Shown here piece by piece: positions 1 through 9,642 of a stretch of DNA of 64,000 nt (position 1 is its first letter; the number at the start of each line of letters is the position of its first letter). The notes under the pieces are model-generated. The model did not search any database. It was not told the origin of the DNA and saw only the letters and a list, made by a program, of their open reading frames with translations. The stretch comes from Amycolatopsis nalaikhensis (GTDB lineage: Bacteria; Actinomycetota; Actinomycetes; Mycobacteriales; Pseudonocardiaceae). The position numbers were made by a program, and so were the translations under genes. Where the stretch lies: contig NZ_CP127173.1 in NCBI RefSeq assembly GCF_030264295.1, positions 999,501 to 1,063,500 of the forward strand, written 5' to 3'.

Positions 1-305
1 AGGTAGCCGGCGGCGAACAAGACGTAGCCGAGGAAGCCGAGGATTCCCGTCTGCCGGACTTGACGCAGGTACATGCCGGTGATGCCGGCGAGTGCCAGCG
101 CGGCCATGAGCGCCTTCGCCGTGCTGCGCACGGCCCAGTCGGTGGTGGTGACCAGCGAGACGTCCATGGCCGGGTGGCCGACCTGGACCGCGATGAACAG
201 TGCCCCCGCGATCGCGGCAGCCATTCCGGCGGCCCGCGAAAGGTCCCGTTCGCCGGGGGCCATGGAGAACTGCTTCGTCTTGCCGGGTCTTGGCGTGGCA
301 CTCAT
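1..305 (-). CDS. Membrane protein, 3' truncated by window edge
   Basis: Reading leftward from an ATG at 305 the frame stays open to base 1, giving about 101 residues. After a polar start (MSATPRPGKTKQ) there are hydrophobic segments at roughly residues 27-40, 60-75 and 85-101, so this is a multi-span membrane protein cut by the window edge. It is divergent from the TetR gene, and both operator-like palindromes lie between them, so it is the likely target of that repressor. I do not recognise the family. Confidence 0.6.
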   Translation of the reverse strand, partial: MSATPRPGKTKQFSMAPGERDLSRAAGMAAAIAGALFIAVQVGHPAMDVSLVTTTDWAVRSTAKALMAALALAGITGMYLRQVRQTGILGFLGYVLFAAGY

Positions 306-334
306 GCCTTGCTCCTCCGAGAGGGGTCCGCGCG

Positions 335-353
335 AGGTGTACGACGTACACCT
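335..353. promoter_or_regulatory. TetR-type operator, palindrome 1
   Basis: AGGTGTACGACGTACACCT is a perfect 9-bp inverted repeat around one central base. It lies between the divergent membrane protein and TetR genes, about 75 bp before the TetR start. The size and symmetry suit a TetR dimer. Confidence 0.7.
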
Positions 354-369
354 CTGCCGGGCTCAAGCT

Positions 370-388
370 AGGCGTACGATGTACACCT
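370..388. promoter_or_regulatory. TetR-type operator, palindrome 2 (imperfect)
   Basis: AGGCGTACGATGTACACCT repeats the first palindrome with a few mismatches and starts 35 bp downstream of it. The right half (TGTACACCT) is nearly the same in both. Two sites in a divergent promoter suggest control of both genes by the adjacent TetR protein. Confidence 0.6.
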
Positions 389-427
389 GTCAAGGCCGGG
401 CCACCGGTCAGAAGGTGGAGGACCCCG

Positions 428-1090
428 ATGCAGGACACCGCCGCGGCCGGTGGCCGGGAGCGGCTCAACCGCGCCAAAGTGCTGGGCGCCGCCGTCGAAC
501 TGGCCGATGAAGGCGGCTTCGAGGCCCTGACGATGCGCAGGCTCGCGACCCGGTTGAGCGTCGTGCCCATGGCGCTCTACAAGCACGTGGCGGACAAGCG
601 CGAGCTCCTCGACGGCATGGTCGACCTGGTCTTCGCCGAGGTCGAGGTCCCCGTCGACGTCGACTGGCGGACCGCCATGCACCGCCGGGCGGCATCGATG
701 CGGCTGGCTTTGCTCCGTCATCCGTGGGCGGTCGGCCGGATGGAGACGGGCAACCCAGGACCGGCGAACCTGCACCACCACAACGCCGTGATGCGGTGCC
801 TCCGCCGTGACGCGGGCTTTCCCTTCCGCATGGCCGTGCACGCGTACAACCTGATGGACGCCTACGTCTACGGGTTCGCCCTCCAGGAGAAGACCCTCGC
901 CGGCGACATCCCGGCGGAAGCCGCGCGGCGGCAAAAAGCCGTCGTGGACCGGAAGCCGTCGGGACTCGAGGATTACCCCTACCTCGCCGAGGTGGTCACC
1001 GAACTGGCGAAGACCGGGTTCGCCTTCGCCGACGAGTTCGAGTTCGGGCTCGACCTCATCCTCGACGGCCTCAGCCGGATGCCTCAGTAA
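428..1090 (+). CDS. TetR family transcriptional regulator
   Basis: A 220-residue repressor of the TetR class. The N-terminal helix-turn-helix is visible around residues 12-58 (LTMRRLATRLSVVPMALYKH), and the long helical C-terminal half resembles the TetR_C ligand domain. The ATG at 428 follows the operator region and a GGAGG-like site at 416-420; longer upstream frames would run through the operators. It most likely represses itself and the divergent membrane protein. The ligand is unknown. Confidence 0.9.
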   Translation: MQDTAAAGGRERLNRAKVLGAAVELADEGGFEALTMRRLATRLSVVPMALYKHVADKRELLDGMVDLVFAEVEVPVDVDWRTAMHRRAASMRLALLRHPWAVGRMETGNPGPANLHHHNAVMRCLRRDAGFPFRMAVHAYNLMDAYVYGFALQEKTLAGDIPAEAARRQKAVVDRKPSGLEDYPYLAEVVTELAKTGFAFADEFEFGLDLILDGLSRMPQ

Positions 1091-1212
1091 CGCTCCCGCA
1101 CAGCGGGCAGCGGGTCGAACCCACCGCTACGGCCGTCGGCCCGGTAGACCCAGATCCCGAGTGAGGGGGACAGGGATTCGAGTCCGAGTCCCCTCAGCTC
1201 CACATCGGACGA

Positions 1213-1253
1213 AACCCCTCCGGTTAGGCCTTGCGGCCGGCTCCGGAGGGGTT
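1213..1253. terminator. Terminator hairpin between convergent genes
   Basis: AACCCCTCCGG (1213-1223) pairs exactly with CCGGAGGGGTT (1243-1253), and a smaller GGCC/GGCC stem is nested in the loop. It sits between the ends of the TetR gene and the amidase. The rest of 1091-1413 holds no gene I can support. Confidence 0.75.
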
Positions 1254-1413
1254 CCGTGTTCCGGGTCCGATGGCGTTCACCTTGTTCGGCGTCGCCGCGG
1301 TCGTCGCGGTGGGCTCGCAGCCGAACCATCTGGCTCGCCGGTCTGCCCTTCGTCGTGCTCAGTGCGGTGCCCACCGCTGTCGTGGCGGTGGATCTCCTCC
1401 CCCGCTAGGACCG

Positions 1414-2850
1414 CTACCTCGGTACCTCGAAGCCGCCGATCTGCTCCTCCAGCAGTTCCGCCAGCCTCAACGGTGTGCGGTCCTCGAACGCCGGGCCGAT
1501 GAGCTGCACCCCGACCGGCAGCCCCTCCACAGACCTGCCCGTCGGTATCGCCGTGGCGGGCAGACCCGGCATTGTCGCCAGACCCGCCCAGACCAGCTGG
1601 TCGAAGTACGGGTACTCCACCCCGTCGATGTCGATGCGCCGCTCCATCGGGTTCGGGTGGTGGTCGTGCGGGAACGCCGGGGTCGGCGTGACCGGGCACA
1701 CCACCGCGTCGTACTCGGCGAACAACCGCCGCCAGGCGTGGCGGTGGCTCTCGCGGCCCTTGTCGGCCTCGAGCCACTCCGCGTGGCTGAACGTCATCGC
1801 CTGCACCCGGACCGCGTCGAGACTCCCGTCCGGCACATTGGCTCGCAGCCGCTCGAGCGACTCGATCGGGAAACGTGCCACCGAGCCCGAAATCAGCAAC
1901 TGCATGTACAGCCTCGCCGCTTCGGTCAGGTCGGGTAGCAGCGGACTTCGCCGCTCGACGCGGGCGCCGCCGTCGAGAAGCGTCTCGGCCACCCGGTTCA
2001 CGGCCGTCCGGACCGCCGCGCTGGTCGCGATCAGCGGGTGCTCCTCGAGGACCAACACGCGGAAGTCGCGCAGGTGCTCGTGGCGGGCCGGTGGCAGGGC
2101 CAGCCGGTGCGCCACTCCGTGCGTCAGCGGGTCCGGTCCGGCCATCACGTCCAGCAGGAGCGTCAGGTCGCGGGCCGAGCGGGCCATCGGGCCGACCACC
2201 GCCAGGTCCAGGTCGATCGGGAACGCCGGTTCCGACGGCGCCACCATTCCGCGGCTCGCCGCCAGCCCCACCGTCGGCTTGTGCGCGTACACGCCGCAGA
2301 AATGCGCTGGGGTGCGCAGCGAGCCCGCGATGTCGGACCCGATCGACAGGGCGCCGAATCCGGACGCCAACGCCGCCGCCGAGCCGCCCGACGACCCGCC
2401 TGACGTGCGGTCCGGGTCCCACGGGTTCGTCGTGGTTCCGTAGATCTCGTTGAAACTCTGGATGTCCTGCAGTCCCAACGGGACGTTCGTCTTGCCGAGG
2501 ATCACCGCGCCCGCCGCCTTCACGCGCGAGACCTGGACCGCGTCCTCGGCCGGGATGTGGTCGCGGTGCGGGGGCATGCCCCACGTCGTGGGCAGCCCCG
2601 CCATGTCGTACGACTCCTTGACCGTCACCGGGATTCCCAGCAACGGCCCGTCTTCGCCGCGTGCCCTCGCCCGGTCGGCTTCGTGGGCCGCCGACCGGGC
2701 GCGGTCGAAGTCCGGCACGCAGATCGCGTTCGTCACCTTGTCTTCGCGCTCGATGCGGGTGATCGCCTCTTCGGTCAGCTCGACCGACGTCACCGCGCCC
2801 GCTCGCAATGCGGCAGCGAGTTCTTCGGCCGTCCGAAAGCTCCATTCCAT
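1414..2850 (-). CDS. Amidase (amidase signature family)
   Basis: A 478-residue member of the amidase signature superfamily, which hydrolyses carboxamides with a Ser-cisSer-Lys triad. The Lys lies in PVTVKESYD (about residue 79), the serine-rich loop is RTSGGSSGGSAAA (about 150-162), and the nucleophile region is GSDIAGSLRTPA (about 172-183). Length is normal for the family. It starts 66 bp after the small ORF that ends the RuMP operon on the same strand and could be read through from it. The substrate cannot be told from sequence. Confidence 0.9.
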   Translation of the reverse strand: MEWSFRTAEELAAALRAGAVTSVELTEEAITRIEREDKVTNAICVPDFDRARSAAHEADRARARGEDGPLLGIPVTVKESYDMAGLPTTWGMPPHRDHIPAEDAVQVSRVKAAGAVILGKTNVPLGLQDIQSFNEIYGTTTNPWDPDRTSGGSSGGSAAALASGFGALSIGSDIAGSLRTPAHFCGVYAHKPTVGLAASRGMVAPSEPAFPIDLDLAVVGPMARSARDLTLLLDVMAGPDPLTHGVAHRLALPPARHEHLRDFRVLVLEEHPLIATSAAVRTAVNRVAETLLDGGARVERRSPLLPDLTEAARLYMQLLISGSVARFPIESLERLRANVPDGSLDAVRVQAMTFSHAEWLEADKGRESHRHAWRRLFAEYDAVVCPVTPTPAFPHDHHPNPMERRIDIDGVEYPYFDQLVWAGLATMPGLPATAIPTGRSVEGLPVGVQLIGPAFEDRTPLRLAELLEEQIGGFEVPR

Positions 2851-2916
2851 GGAAGCGACGCTAGCGAACCCGTGACGAAGGCACGAAATTCCTTTGCGCG
2901 CAACGGGATGGCTGCC

Positions 2917-3072
2917 TCAATCCAGGTACCGCACGACACACACCGCGCACGGGGCCGACCGGTCGTCGTGGTCGCACAGCGCGTTGCGGGCCGCCTCCGC
3001 ACGCCGGAGGTCCGTCAGCCAGCCTCGCAGCCATTCCAGTGGCGTCAACCGCCGCAACGGATTCCACGACAT
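2917..3072 (-). CDS. Small Cys-containing hypothetical protein
   Basis: A 51-residue ORF whose ATG (3072-3070) shares a base with the phosphofructokinase stop codon, so the two are translationally coupled. It starts MSWNPLRRLTPLEWL and ends CDHDDRSAPCAVCVVRYLD, with a CxxC pair plus one more Cys and a His/Asp-rich stretch that could bind metal. I recognise no family. The tight coupling is the main reason to accept it. Confidence 0.6.
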   Translation of the reverse strand: MSWNPLRRLTPLEWLRGWLTDLRRAEAARNALCDHDDRSAPCAVCVVRYLD

Positions 3073-4442
3073 CAGCAGAACCCCGCGCGGACTCTCTCGC
3101 GCTCCCGGGCCGGGCCGAACTCGGCCGGCTGGCACGTCGTCTCCAGGACCGACATCCACAGGTCGCCGTCCGGGTCGACCTGGTTGCGGCGGCTCGTCAT
3201 CAACGACAACGGCACGTGCACGAACCTGCGCCGCCAGCGGGCCACCGCCGCTTCCGTGCGGCCCGCCATCGCCGCGTGCACCGCCGCGTGGGCCAGCCTC
3301 AGGCAATACACGCTGTCGTACGCGTTCGCCGCGATGCTCCGGACCGCGTAGCTCGGGTCGATGTACCGCATCGTCGGCGTCAAGCCGACCGCCGTCAGGT
3401 GCGCGGTGATGCTCTCCTTGACCAGCTCGCCGATGTTGCCCAGCTTGATGTTGCCCGACGCGTCCGTCGCGCGGGCCAGCCCGTAGTCCTCCAGCAGGTC
3501 CTGGCCCGCCCCCTCCGCGAGGACGATCACCACGTGCCCCTTGGCTCTCACCTGCCGCTCGACGTGGGCCAGCAAGCCGTCCGCGCCACCGAGCGCGAAC
3601 GGGACCTCCGGGATCAGCACGATGTCCGCGGCGTTCGCGGCCAGTGCCGCGTAGCTGGCGATGAACCCCGAATGACGGCCCATCAGCTTCACGATCCCGA
3701 CGCCGTTCGGGCTCGCCGCGGCTTCGACCGCCACCGCCGCGATGAAGTCCGTGGCCTTGGCGAACGCGCTCTGGAAGCCGAACGACTGGTCGGTGAAGGG
3801 CAGGTCGTTGTCGATCGTCTTCGGCACCCCGATGACCGCGATGTCGAGACCGCGGGCCCGGATCGCGTTGCTCAGGTACGTCGCCGCGCGCATGCCGCCG
3901 TCGCCGCCGATGACGAACATGATGTCGATGCCGCGCAGCACCAGCGTGTCGACCATTTCGTCGGCGTCCTGGCCGCCGCGTGAGCTGCCCAGGATCGTGC
4001 CGCCCGCGTGGTGGATGTCGCGCACGCCCTCCGGCGTCAGGTCGACCGTGTCGTCGCGGTGCTCGGCCGTCAGCCCCTGGAGACCGTTGCGGAAGCCCAG
4101 GATCCGCTTGACCTGGTAGTGCACGGCCAGCTCCTGGACCAGGCCCCGGATCACGTTGTTGAGGCCGGGGCACAGCCCGCCGCAGGTGACGACCCCGGCG
4201 GTCACGTTCGCCGGGTCGAAGTAGATCTTCCGGCGCGGGCCGGCCGCCTCGAAGCTCGGGGCCTGCACGGACGGGAGGCGGTGCCCGGCCAGCATCGAAA
4301 CGGTGTCCTCGAGCAGGACCCGGTCGCCTTCCGCGACGTAGTGCGGCGAGGTCTGCTTCGTGGAAAGCATCTCGGAGAACGGCGAGTCGTAACGGCATTC
4401 GCCCAGCTGGCGAACGCGGAGGTCGTCCAGGTGCAGCGTCAC
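3072..4442 (-). CDS. 6-phosphofructokinase
   Basis: A 456-residue phosphofructokinase of the long type, with an N-terminal extension of about 80 residues before VVTCGGLCPGLNNVIR. The nucleotide site reads GGDGG (179-183) and the catalytic loop PKTIDND (207-213). Gly after GGD points to ATP use, while Lys before TIDND also occurs in pyrophosphate enzymes, so the donor should be tested; the plant-type ATP enzymes combine both. In this operon it would make fructose 1,6-bisphosphate from the fructose 6-phosphate delivered by Hps/Hpi, for cleavage by aldolase in the RuMP cycle. Confidence 0.92.
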   Translation of the reverse strand: MTLHLDDLRVRQLGECRYDSPFSEMLSTKQTSPHYVAEGDRVLLEDTVSMLAGHRLPSVQAPSFEAAGPRRKIYFDPANVTAGVVTCGGLCPGLNNVIRGLVQELAVHYQVKRILGFRNGLQGLTAEHRDDTVDLTPEGVRDIHHAGGTILGSSRGGQDADEMVDTLVLRGIDIMFVIGGDGGMRAATYLSNAIRARGLDIAVIGVPKTIDNDLPFTDQSFGFQSAFAKATDFIAAVAVEAAASPNGVGIVKLMGRHSGFIASYAALAANAADIVLIPEVPFALGGADGLLAHVERQVRAKGHVVIVLAEGAGQDLLEDYGLARATDASGNIKLGNIGELVKESITAHLTAVGLTPTMRYIDPSYAVRSIAANAYDSVYCLRLAHAAVHAAMAGRTEAAVARWRRRFVHVPLSLMTSRRNQVDPDGDLWMSVLETTCQPAEFGPARERERVRAGFC

Positions 4443-4473
4443 CGAAGCTCCTTGGTCGGGCGGGCCTGCGAAG

Positions 4474-5415
4474 TCATGCGAAGGTCGTGTGGGTGATGTG
4501 GCGGATCTCGCCGCGGGAGATCAGCAGCGATTCGGCGACGGTCGTGCCGCCGACGGTCCGCGGCCGCCCGAGCAGGGGCCCGCCGTTGACGCCGGTGGCG
4601 ACGAAGAACGCCTCGCCGGCCACGAGCTCGTCGCAGTCGTAGATGCGCTCGAGGGACATCCCCGCCGCGCGGATGGCGTCCGCTTCCTCGTCGCGTTGCG
4701 GGGCCAGGCGGCCGAGCATCCCGCCGCCCAGCGCCCGCACCGCCGCGGCCGTCATGACGCCCTCCGGGGTGCCGCCGACGCCGAGCAGGAGGTCGATGTC
4801 GAGCGTCGGCAGCAGCACGGCCAGGCTCCCGCCGACGTCGCCGCCCGCGGGGGTCTGCACCGCCGCGCCCGCCTGCAGCACCCGGGCGATCAGCTCCTTG
4901 TGCCGCGGCTTGTCCATGATCATCACGCGCAGGTCGCCGACCTCCTTGCCGAGCGCCTTGGCGACCTTGGCCAGGGTGTGCTCGGGCGGGTCGTCGAGGT
5001 CGATGACGTCCTTGGCCGCCGGCGGCACCACGATCTTGTCCATGTAGAACCCGGGTCCGGGCGACCAGAACGTGCCGGACTCGCCGAACGCGATCGTGGC
5101 CAGCGAGCCGGGCAGGTCCCGGGCGCAGAAGGACGTGCCTTCCAGCGGGTCGACGGCGATGTCGAAGTCGGGTCCGTGCCCGGTGCCGACGACTTCGCCG
5201 TTGAACAGCATCGGGGCGTCGTCCTTCTCCCCCTCCCCGATCACCACGGTGCCCCGGCCCGGCGCGTCGGCCAAGGCCGCGCGCATGGCCGTGGTCGCCG
5301 CCGCGTCGGCCGCTTTCTGGTCCTCGCGGCCCACCCAGGCGTAGCTGGCCAATGCGGCGCTGCGCGTGGCCGCCAGCGCCACCGCTTCCAACGTGCTGAT
5401 ATCGGCGGCCTGCAT
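4474..5415 (-). CDS. glpX: Fructose-1,6-bisphosphatase class II (GlpX)
   Basis: A 313-residue class II fructose 1,6-bisphosphatase. GEGEKD (60-65) and DPLEGT (89-94) supply the metal and phosphate ligands and are intact. The ATG at 5415 was chosen because GAGGAG lies just upstream and the family starts here; the open frame extends further without support. It is the fourth gene of the hps-tkt-hpi-glpX-pfk operon. GlpX enzymes often also take sedoheptulose 1,7-bisphosphate, which would serve the SBPase variant of the RuMP cycle (inference). Confidence 0.93.
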   Translation of the reverse strand: MQAADISTLEAVALAATRSAALASYAWVGREDQKAADAAATTAMRAALADAPGRGTVVIGEGEKDDAPMLFNGEVVGTGHGPDFDIAVDPLEGTSFCARDLPGSLATIAFGESGTFWSPGPGFYMDKIVVPPAAKDVIDLDDPPEHTLAKVAKALGKEVGDLRVMIMDKPRHKELIARVLQAGAAVQTPAGGDVGGSLAVLLPTLDIDLLLGVGGTPEGVMTAAAVRALGGGMLGRLAPQRDEEADAIRAAGMSLERIYDCDELVAGEAFFVATGVNGGPLLGRPRTVGGTTVAESLLISRGEIRHITHTTFA

Positions 5416-5465
5416 CTCGGGCTCCTCTGCCTGGAAGTGAGTCGGGGAAGGGGGAAAAGGGGCGT

Positions 5466-6053
5466 CTACTCGAGGTTCGCGTGCAGGCGCCACAGGTCGC
5501 GGGCCTGGCTGCCGCCGGTCTTCCACAGCGTGTGGAACAGCGCGTCGGTGATCAGCAGGACGGACTGCTCGAACAGGCTGCCCGCGTACTGGACGGACGC
5601 GGTGCCGTCGAAGTCCTGCTTGTCCGCGGCCGGCACGATGAGCACCTCGGTCGCGATCTTCGCCAGCGGCGAGTCGGCCGCCGTGGTCAGCGCGATCACG
5701 TCCGCCCGCTGGTCACGAGCCGTCTGCGCGGCCCGCACCACCCGGCCCGTGGTGCCCGAGCCCGACGCCGCGACCAGGACGTCCCGCTCGCCGATCGCCG
5801 GGGCGGTCACCTCGCCGACGACGTGGGTGGGCAGGCCGAGGTGCATGAACCGCATCGCGGCCATCTGCAGGGCGAGCCCGCTGCGCCCGGTGCCGATGGT
5901 GAACACCTTGGGCGCCTTGAGCAGCAGCGCGCCGGCCCGCACCCAGGCCGCCGACTGGACGCCGGCCCGCACCCGGTCGACCTCGCCGACGACCGCGCGG
6001 GTGGCGTCGGTGAACAGCGCCGGGTCGAGCTCCTTCGAAACCGTTTTGGTCAC
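5466..6053 (-). CDS. hxlB: 6-phospho-3-hexuloisomerase
   Basis: A 195-residue SIS-domain isomerase that turns D-arabino-3-hexulose 6-phosphate into fructose 6-phosphate, the second fixing step of the RuMP pathway. Typical segments are [20 protein letters not shown] (about 49-68) and [16 protein letters not shown] (about 93-108). It starts at a GTG that overlaps the transketolase stop (GTGA), so the two are coupled. Its partner synthase opens the operon. Also called hpi, phi or rmpB. Confidence 0.95.
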   Translation of the reverse strand: MTKTVSKELDPALFTDATRAVVGEVDRVRAGVQSAAWVRAGALLLKAPKVFTIGTGRSGLALQMAAMRFMHLGLPTHVVGEVTAPAIGERDVLVAASGSGTTGRVVRAAQTARDQRADVIALTTAADSPLAKIATEVLIVPAADKQDFDGTASVQYAGSLFEQSVLLITDALFHTLWKTGGSQARDLWRLHANLE

Positions 6054-8146
6054 CGCGATTTCCTCTCGCTGCGCCGGGCCGCTTCGACGACGGCCTCGGT
6101 GGTGATGCCGAACTCCTTGAACAGGGTTTTGAAGTCCGCCGAAGCACCGAAGTGCTCCAGCGACACGATTTCGCCCGCGTCACCGGCGAACCGGTGCCAC
6201 GGCTGCGCGACGCCCGCCTCGACGACCACCCGCGCGCGCACCGCCGGCGGCAGCACCTCGTCGCGGTAGGCCTGGTCCTGCCGGTCGAACCACTCGACAC
6301 ACGGCATCGACACGACCCGGGCCGCGATCCCTTCGGCCGCCAGGACCTTCCGGGCCTCGACGGCCAGCTGGACCTCGGACCCGGTGCCGATCAGGATGAC
6401 GTCCGGGACGCCCGCCGAGTCGGCCAGGACGTAGCCGCCGCGGGCGACCCCCTCTGCAGACGTGCCCTCGAGCGTCGGGACGTTCTGGCGGGTGAGCGCC
6501 AGCCCCGCCGGGGAGGTGGTGTCCTCCAGCACCGCCTTCCAGGCGTGGGCCGTCTCGTTCGCGTCCGCCGGGCGCACCACCGACAGGCCGGGGATGGCCC
6601 GCAGCGACGCCAGCTGCTCGACCGGCTGGTGGGTCGGGCCGTCCTCGCCGAGGCCGATCGAGTCGTGCGTCCACACGTAGACGACCGGCAGCCGCATCAG
6701 CGCCGCCAGGCGCACGGCCGGGCGCATGTAGTCGCTGAAGATGAGGAACGTCCCGCCGTAGGGCCGGGTCCCGCCGTGCAGCGCGATCCCGTTGAGGATC
6801 GAGCCCATCGCGTGCTCGCGGATGCCGAAGTGCAGCGTCCGCCCGTACGGCTGGGCCGTCCAGGCCTCGGTGGAGATCGAGGCCGGGCCGAACGAGTCCG
6901 CGCCCTTGATCGTGGTGTTGTTGCTCTCGGCCAGGTCCGCGGACCCGCCCCAGAGCTCCGGCAGCACCTCGCCGAGCTTGGCCAGGACCGCGGCGGACGC
7001 CTTGCGCGTCGCCACTCCTCCCTCGTCCGGCGTCCACGTCGGCAGGTCGTCGGCCCACCCGGCGGGCAGTTCGCGGCGGCTCAGCCGGTCCAGCAAAGCC
7101 TTGCGCTCCGGGTTGGCCTGTGCCCAGGCGTCGAACTCCAGCTGCCACTTCTCGCGGTCGGCGCGGCCGCGCTCGGCCACTTCGCGGGTGTGGCGCAGGA
7201 CGTCTTCGTCGACCTGGAAGCTGCGCCGCGGGTCCAGCCCGACGGCCTGCTTGACCGCGGCCAGCTCCTCGGCGCCCAGCGCGGCGCCGTGCACCTTGCC
7301 GGTGTTCATCTTGGTCGGCGCCGGGTAGCCGATCACGGTGCGCAGCACGATGAGCGTCGGCCGGGTGGTCTCGGCCTTCGCCTGCTCGATCGCGGTCAGG
7401 AACCCGGCCACGTCCTCGCCGCCGTCGACGGTGAGGACGTGCCAGCCGTACGCCTCGTACCGCTTGGCGGTGTCCTCCGACAACGCGATGCGGGTGTCGT
7501 CCTCGATGGAGATCTCGTTGCTGTCGTAGATCACCGTGAGGTTGCCCAGCTGCTGCGTGCCGGCCAGCGACGACGCCTCGGACGTGACACCTTCCTCGAT
7601 GTCGCCGTCCGAGGCGATCACGTAGACGTGGTGGTCGAACACGCTCTTGCCGGGCTCGGCGTCCGGGTCGAACAGCCCGCGCTCGCGGCGAGCGGCCATG
7701 GCCATCCCGACCGCGTTGGCCAGGCCCTGACCCAGCGGGCCGGTCGTGGTCTCCACGCCGTCGGTGTGCCCGTACTCCGGGTGGCCGGGGGTCAGGGAAC
7801 CCCAGGTGCGCAACGCCTTCAGGTCGTCGAGCTCCAGGCCGTAGCCGGACAGGAACAGCTGGATGTACAGCGTCAGGCTGGAATGCCCGGCGGACAGCAC
7901 GAACCGGTCCCGGCCGAGCCACCGCGCGTCGCCGGGGTCGTGCCGCATGACCCGCTGGAACAGCGCGTAGGCGACGGGCGCGAGGCTCATGGCCGTGCCG
8001 GGGTGCCCGCTCCCGCACTGCTCGACCGCGTCCGCGGCCAGCACGCGGGCGGTGTCGATCGCGCGCTGGTCCACTTCGGACCAGTCGGCGGGGAGCCGCC
8101 GGGTGGTCAGGCGGGCGACCTCGTCAGCGGAGTGGTTCGGTGGCAT
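6050..8146 (-). CDS. tkt: Transketolase
   Basis: A full-length (698-residue) thiamine diphosphate transketolase. Visible features are the N-terminal substrate His region ([14 protein letters not shown], about 41-54), the ThDP/metal site around [16 protein letters not shown], and the pyrimidine-domain segment [19 protein letters not shown]. It moves two-carbon units between sugar phosphates, which the RuMP cycle needs to rebuild ribulose 5-phosphate. It lies 36 bp downstream of hps1 and overlaps hxlB, so this copy is dedicated to C1 assimilation. Confidence 0.96.
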   Translation of the reverse strand: MPPNHSADEVARLTTRRLPADWSEVDQRAIDTARVLAADAVEQCGSGHPGTAMSLAPVAYALFQRVMRHDPGDARWLGRDRFVLSAGHSSLTLYIQLFLSGYGLELDDLKALRTWGSLTPGHPEYGHTDGVETTTGPLGQGLANAVGMAMAARRERGLFDPDAEPGKSVFDHHVYVIASDGDIEEGVTSEASSLAGTQQLGNLTVIYDSNEISIEDDTRIALSEDTAKRYEAYGWHVLTVDGGEDVAGFLTAIEQAKAETTRPTLIVLRTVIGYPAPTKMNTGKVHGAALGAEELAAVKQAVGLDPRRSFQVDEDVLRHTREVAERGRADREKWQLEFDAWAQANPERKALLDRLSRRELPAGWADDLPTWTPDEGGVATRKASAAVLAKLGEVLPELWGGSADLAESNNTTIKGADSFGPASISTEAWTAQPYGRTLHFGIREHAMGSILNGIALHGGTRPYGGTFLIFSDYMRPAVRLAALMRLPVVYVWTHDSIGLGEDGPTHQPVEQLASLRAIPGLSVVRPADANETAHAWKAVLEDTTSPAGLALTRQNVPTLEGTSAEGVARGGYVLADSAGVPDVILIGTGSEVQLAVEARKVLAAEGIAARVVSMPCVEWFDRQDQAYRDEVLPPAVRARVVVEAGVAQPWHRFAGDAGEIVSLEHFGASADFKTLFKEFGITTEAVVEAARRSERKSR

Positions 8147-8182
8147 GGGAGTGGGCTCCTGGGTTCGCCGGGTGGGGTGGGG

Positions 8183-8812
8183 TCAGCGGGTGGCGTGCTT
8201 CTTCAGTTCGGCCGCGGCGGCGCCGGGGTCGGTGGCGTTGTAGATGGCGCCACCGGCGACGGCGACCACAGCACCGGCCTCACGCACGGCGCCGATGGTG
8301 TCGACCTTCACGCCACCGGCGATCGAGAACGGCACACCCGCCAGGCGGCCGTCTTCGAGCAACTGCTGGATGCTGTAACCCGGCCGGGCCTGCTCGTCCA
8401 GCCCCGCGTGAATCTCCACAAAGGAGACACCCAGCTTCGCGACCTCGCGGATGCGGGCGACCCGGCCGTCGACGACACCGATCATGTCGGCCACGACCTG
8501 CTTGCCGTACTTCCGACCGGCCGCGACCGCACCGCGGATCGTGTCGTCGTCCACCGTGCCCATCACCGTGACCAAGTCCGCGCCCGCCTCGAACGCGAGC
8601 CCGGCCTCCAGCTCACCGGCGTCAGCGGTCTTCAGGTCGGCGAAGACGAGCTTGTCGGGGTGGGCGGCCTTGATGGCGCTCACCGCGGCGATGCCGGCGG
8701 ATTTCACCAGCGGGGTCCCGAGTTCGAGGATGTCGACGTGCTCGGACACCTGGTTGGCCAGGGTCAACGCCGAGGGAAGGTCCAGAACGTCCAAAGCCAC
8801 CTGCAGCTGCAC
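8183..8812 (-). CDS. hxlA: 3-hexulose-6-phosphate synthase (copy 1)
   Basis: A 209-residue orotidine-decarboxylase-fold enzyme that condenses formaldehyde with ribulose 5-phosphate. Markers are [42 protein letters not shown] and [13 protein letters not shown]. The GTG start at 8812 is set by GAGGAG immediately upstream (that site sits inside the alternative MRRIA extension) and by the family N-terminus. It leads the RuMP operon. The protein differs from the copy at 29511 by only two residues (G/A and R/Q). Also called hps or rmpA. Confidence 0.96.
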   Translation of the reverse strand: MQLQVALDVLDLPSALTLANQVSEHVDILELGTPLVKSAGIAAVSAIKAAHPDKLVFADLKTADAGELEAGLAFEAGADLVTVMGTVDDDTIRGAVAAGRKYGKQVVADMIGVVDGRVARIREVAKLGVSFVEIHAGLDEQARPGYSIQQLLEDGRLAGVPFSIAGGVKVDTIGAVREAGAVVAVAGGAIYNATDPGAAAAELKKHATR

Positions 8813-8965
8813 GGCAATTCTCCTCATCGGTGCGGGATCGCTTGTGCCACAACCATCACCCGGCCACCCGGACCCCGGCAACACCCCCGCACATGCGAAA
8901 CGGCAATCCCCCGATACGCAGTACCGATAGCCACGCACCGGCCCCCGCGGCCGTACGCTCGGGGT
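8813..8965. promoter_or_regulatory. Divergent hps1/rpe promoter region; duplicated block
   Basis: The 153 bp between hps1 and rpe must hold both promoters. On the minus strand 8813-8919 is largely the same, base for base, as 29404-29510 before the second hps, including GATTGCCGTTTCGCATGTGC and a GGTGTTGCCGGGGT stretch. Conservation outside the coding sequence suggests a shared regulator site. Confidence 0.65.
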
Positions 8966-9642
8966 GTGTCGAAAAAGCCTTTGATCGCCCCGTCCATCCT
9001 GTCCGCCGACTTCGCCCGGCTCGCCGACGAAGTGGCCGCCGTGCAAGGGAAACGCGGCGCCGACTGGCTGCACGTGGACGTCATGGACGCGCACTTCGTG
9101 CCGAACCTGACCCTGGGCCTGCCGGTCGTCCAGTCGCTGCTCGCCACCACGGACCTGCCGCTGGACTGCCACCTGATGATCGAGAAACCGGACCACTGGG
9201 CCATCGCGTACGCGGAAGCGGGCTCCTACAACGTCACCGTGCACGTCGAGGCCGCCGAGGACCCGGTGATGCTCGCGAAGAACCTGCGCGCCGCGGGTGC
9301 CAAGGCGGGGCTGGCCATCAAGCCGGGCACGCCGCTGGAGCCCTACGTCGACGTGCTCAAGCATTACGACACCCTGCTCGTGATGTCCGTGGAACCCGGC
9401 TTCGGCGGCCAGAAGTTCATGGCCGACGTCCTCGGCAAGGTGCGCCGGGCGCGGAGCTCGTCGACACCGGCCACCTGAACCTGGTGGTGGAGATCGACGG
9501 CGGCATCAACGCGGACACGATCGAGCAGGCGGCCGAGGCCGGCGTCGACTGCTTCGTCGCCGGCTCGGCCGTCTACTCGGCCGCGGACCCGGCGCGGGCC
9601 GTGGAAGGCCTGCGCCGCCAGGTGGAAGCCGTCTCCGGCTGA
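8966..9642 (+). CDS. rpe: Ribulose-phosphate 3-epimerase, frameshifted
   Basis: TIM-barrel epimerase that interconverts ribulose and xylulose 5-phosphate. The first part carries [39 protein letters not shown] and [12 protein letters not shown]. The frame is lost near 9451 (GCGCGGAGCTCG), where one missing G would restore [12 protein letters not shown] and join the remaining [13 protein letters not shown] and [13 protein letters not shown] to the end at 9642. As written, the first frame stops at 9478. The GTG start matches the family. It is either an assembly indel or a real loss. Confidence 0.85.

Noticed and set aside
1160..1205. tRNA-like stretch (GGGATTCGAGTCC followed by CAGCTCCAC)
   Set aside because: It resembles the T-arm and 3' end of a tRNA, but the T-stem does not pair over 5 bp and no matching 5' acceptor, D-arm or anticodon arm is upstream. 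At best a tRNA remnant or chance.
6152..9478. A 1108-residue plus-strand frame opposite the RuMP operon
   Set aside because: It is a shadow of transketolase and hps1 that runs into the true rpe N-terminus at about 8966; composition before that is not protein-like.
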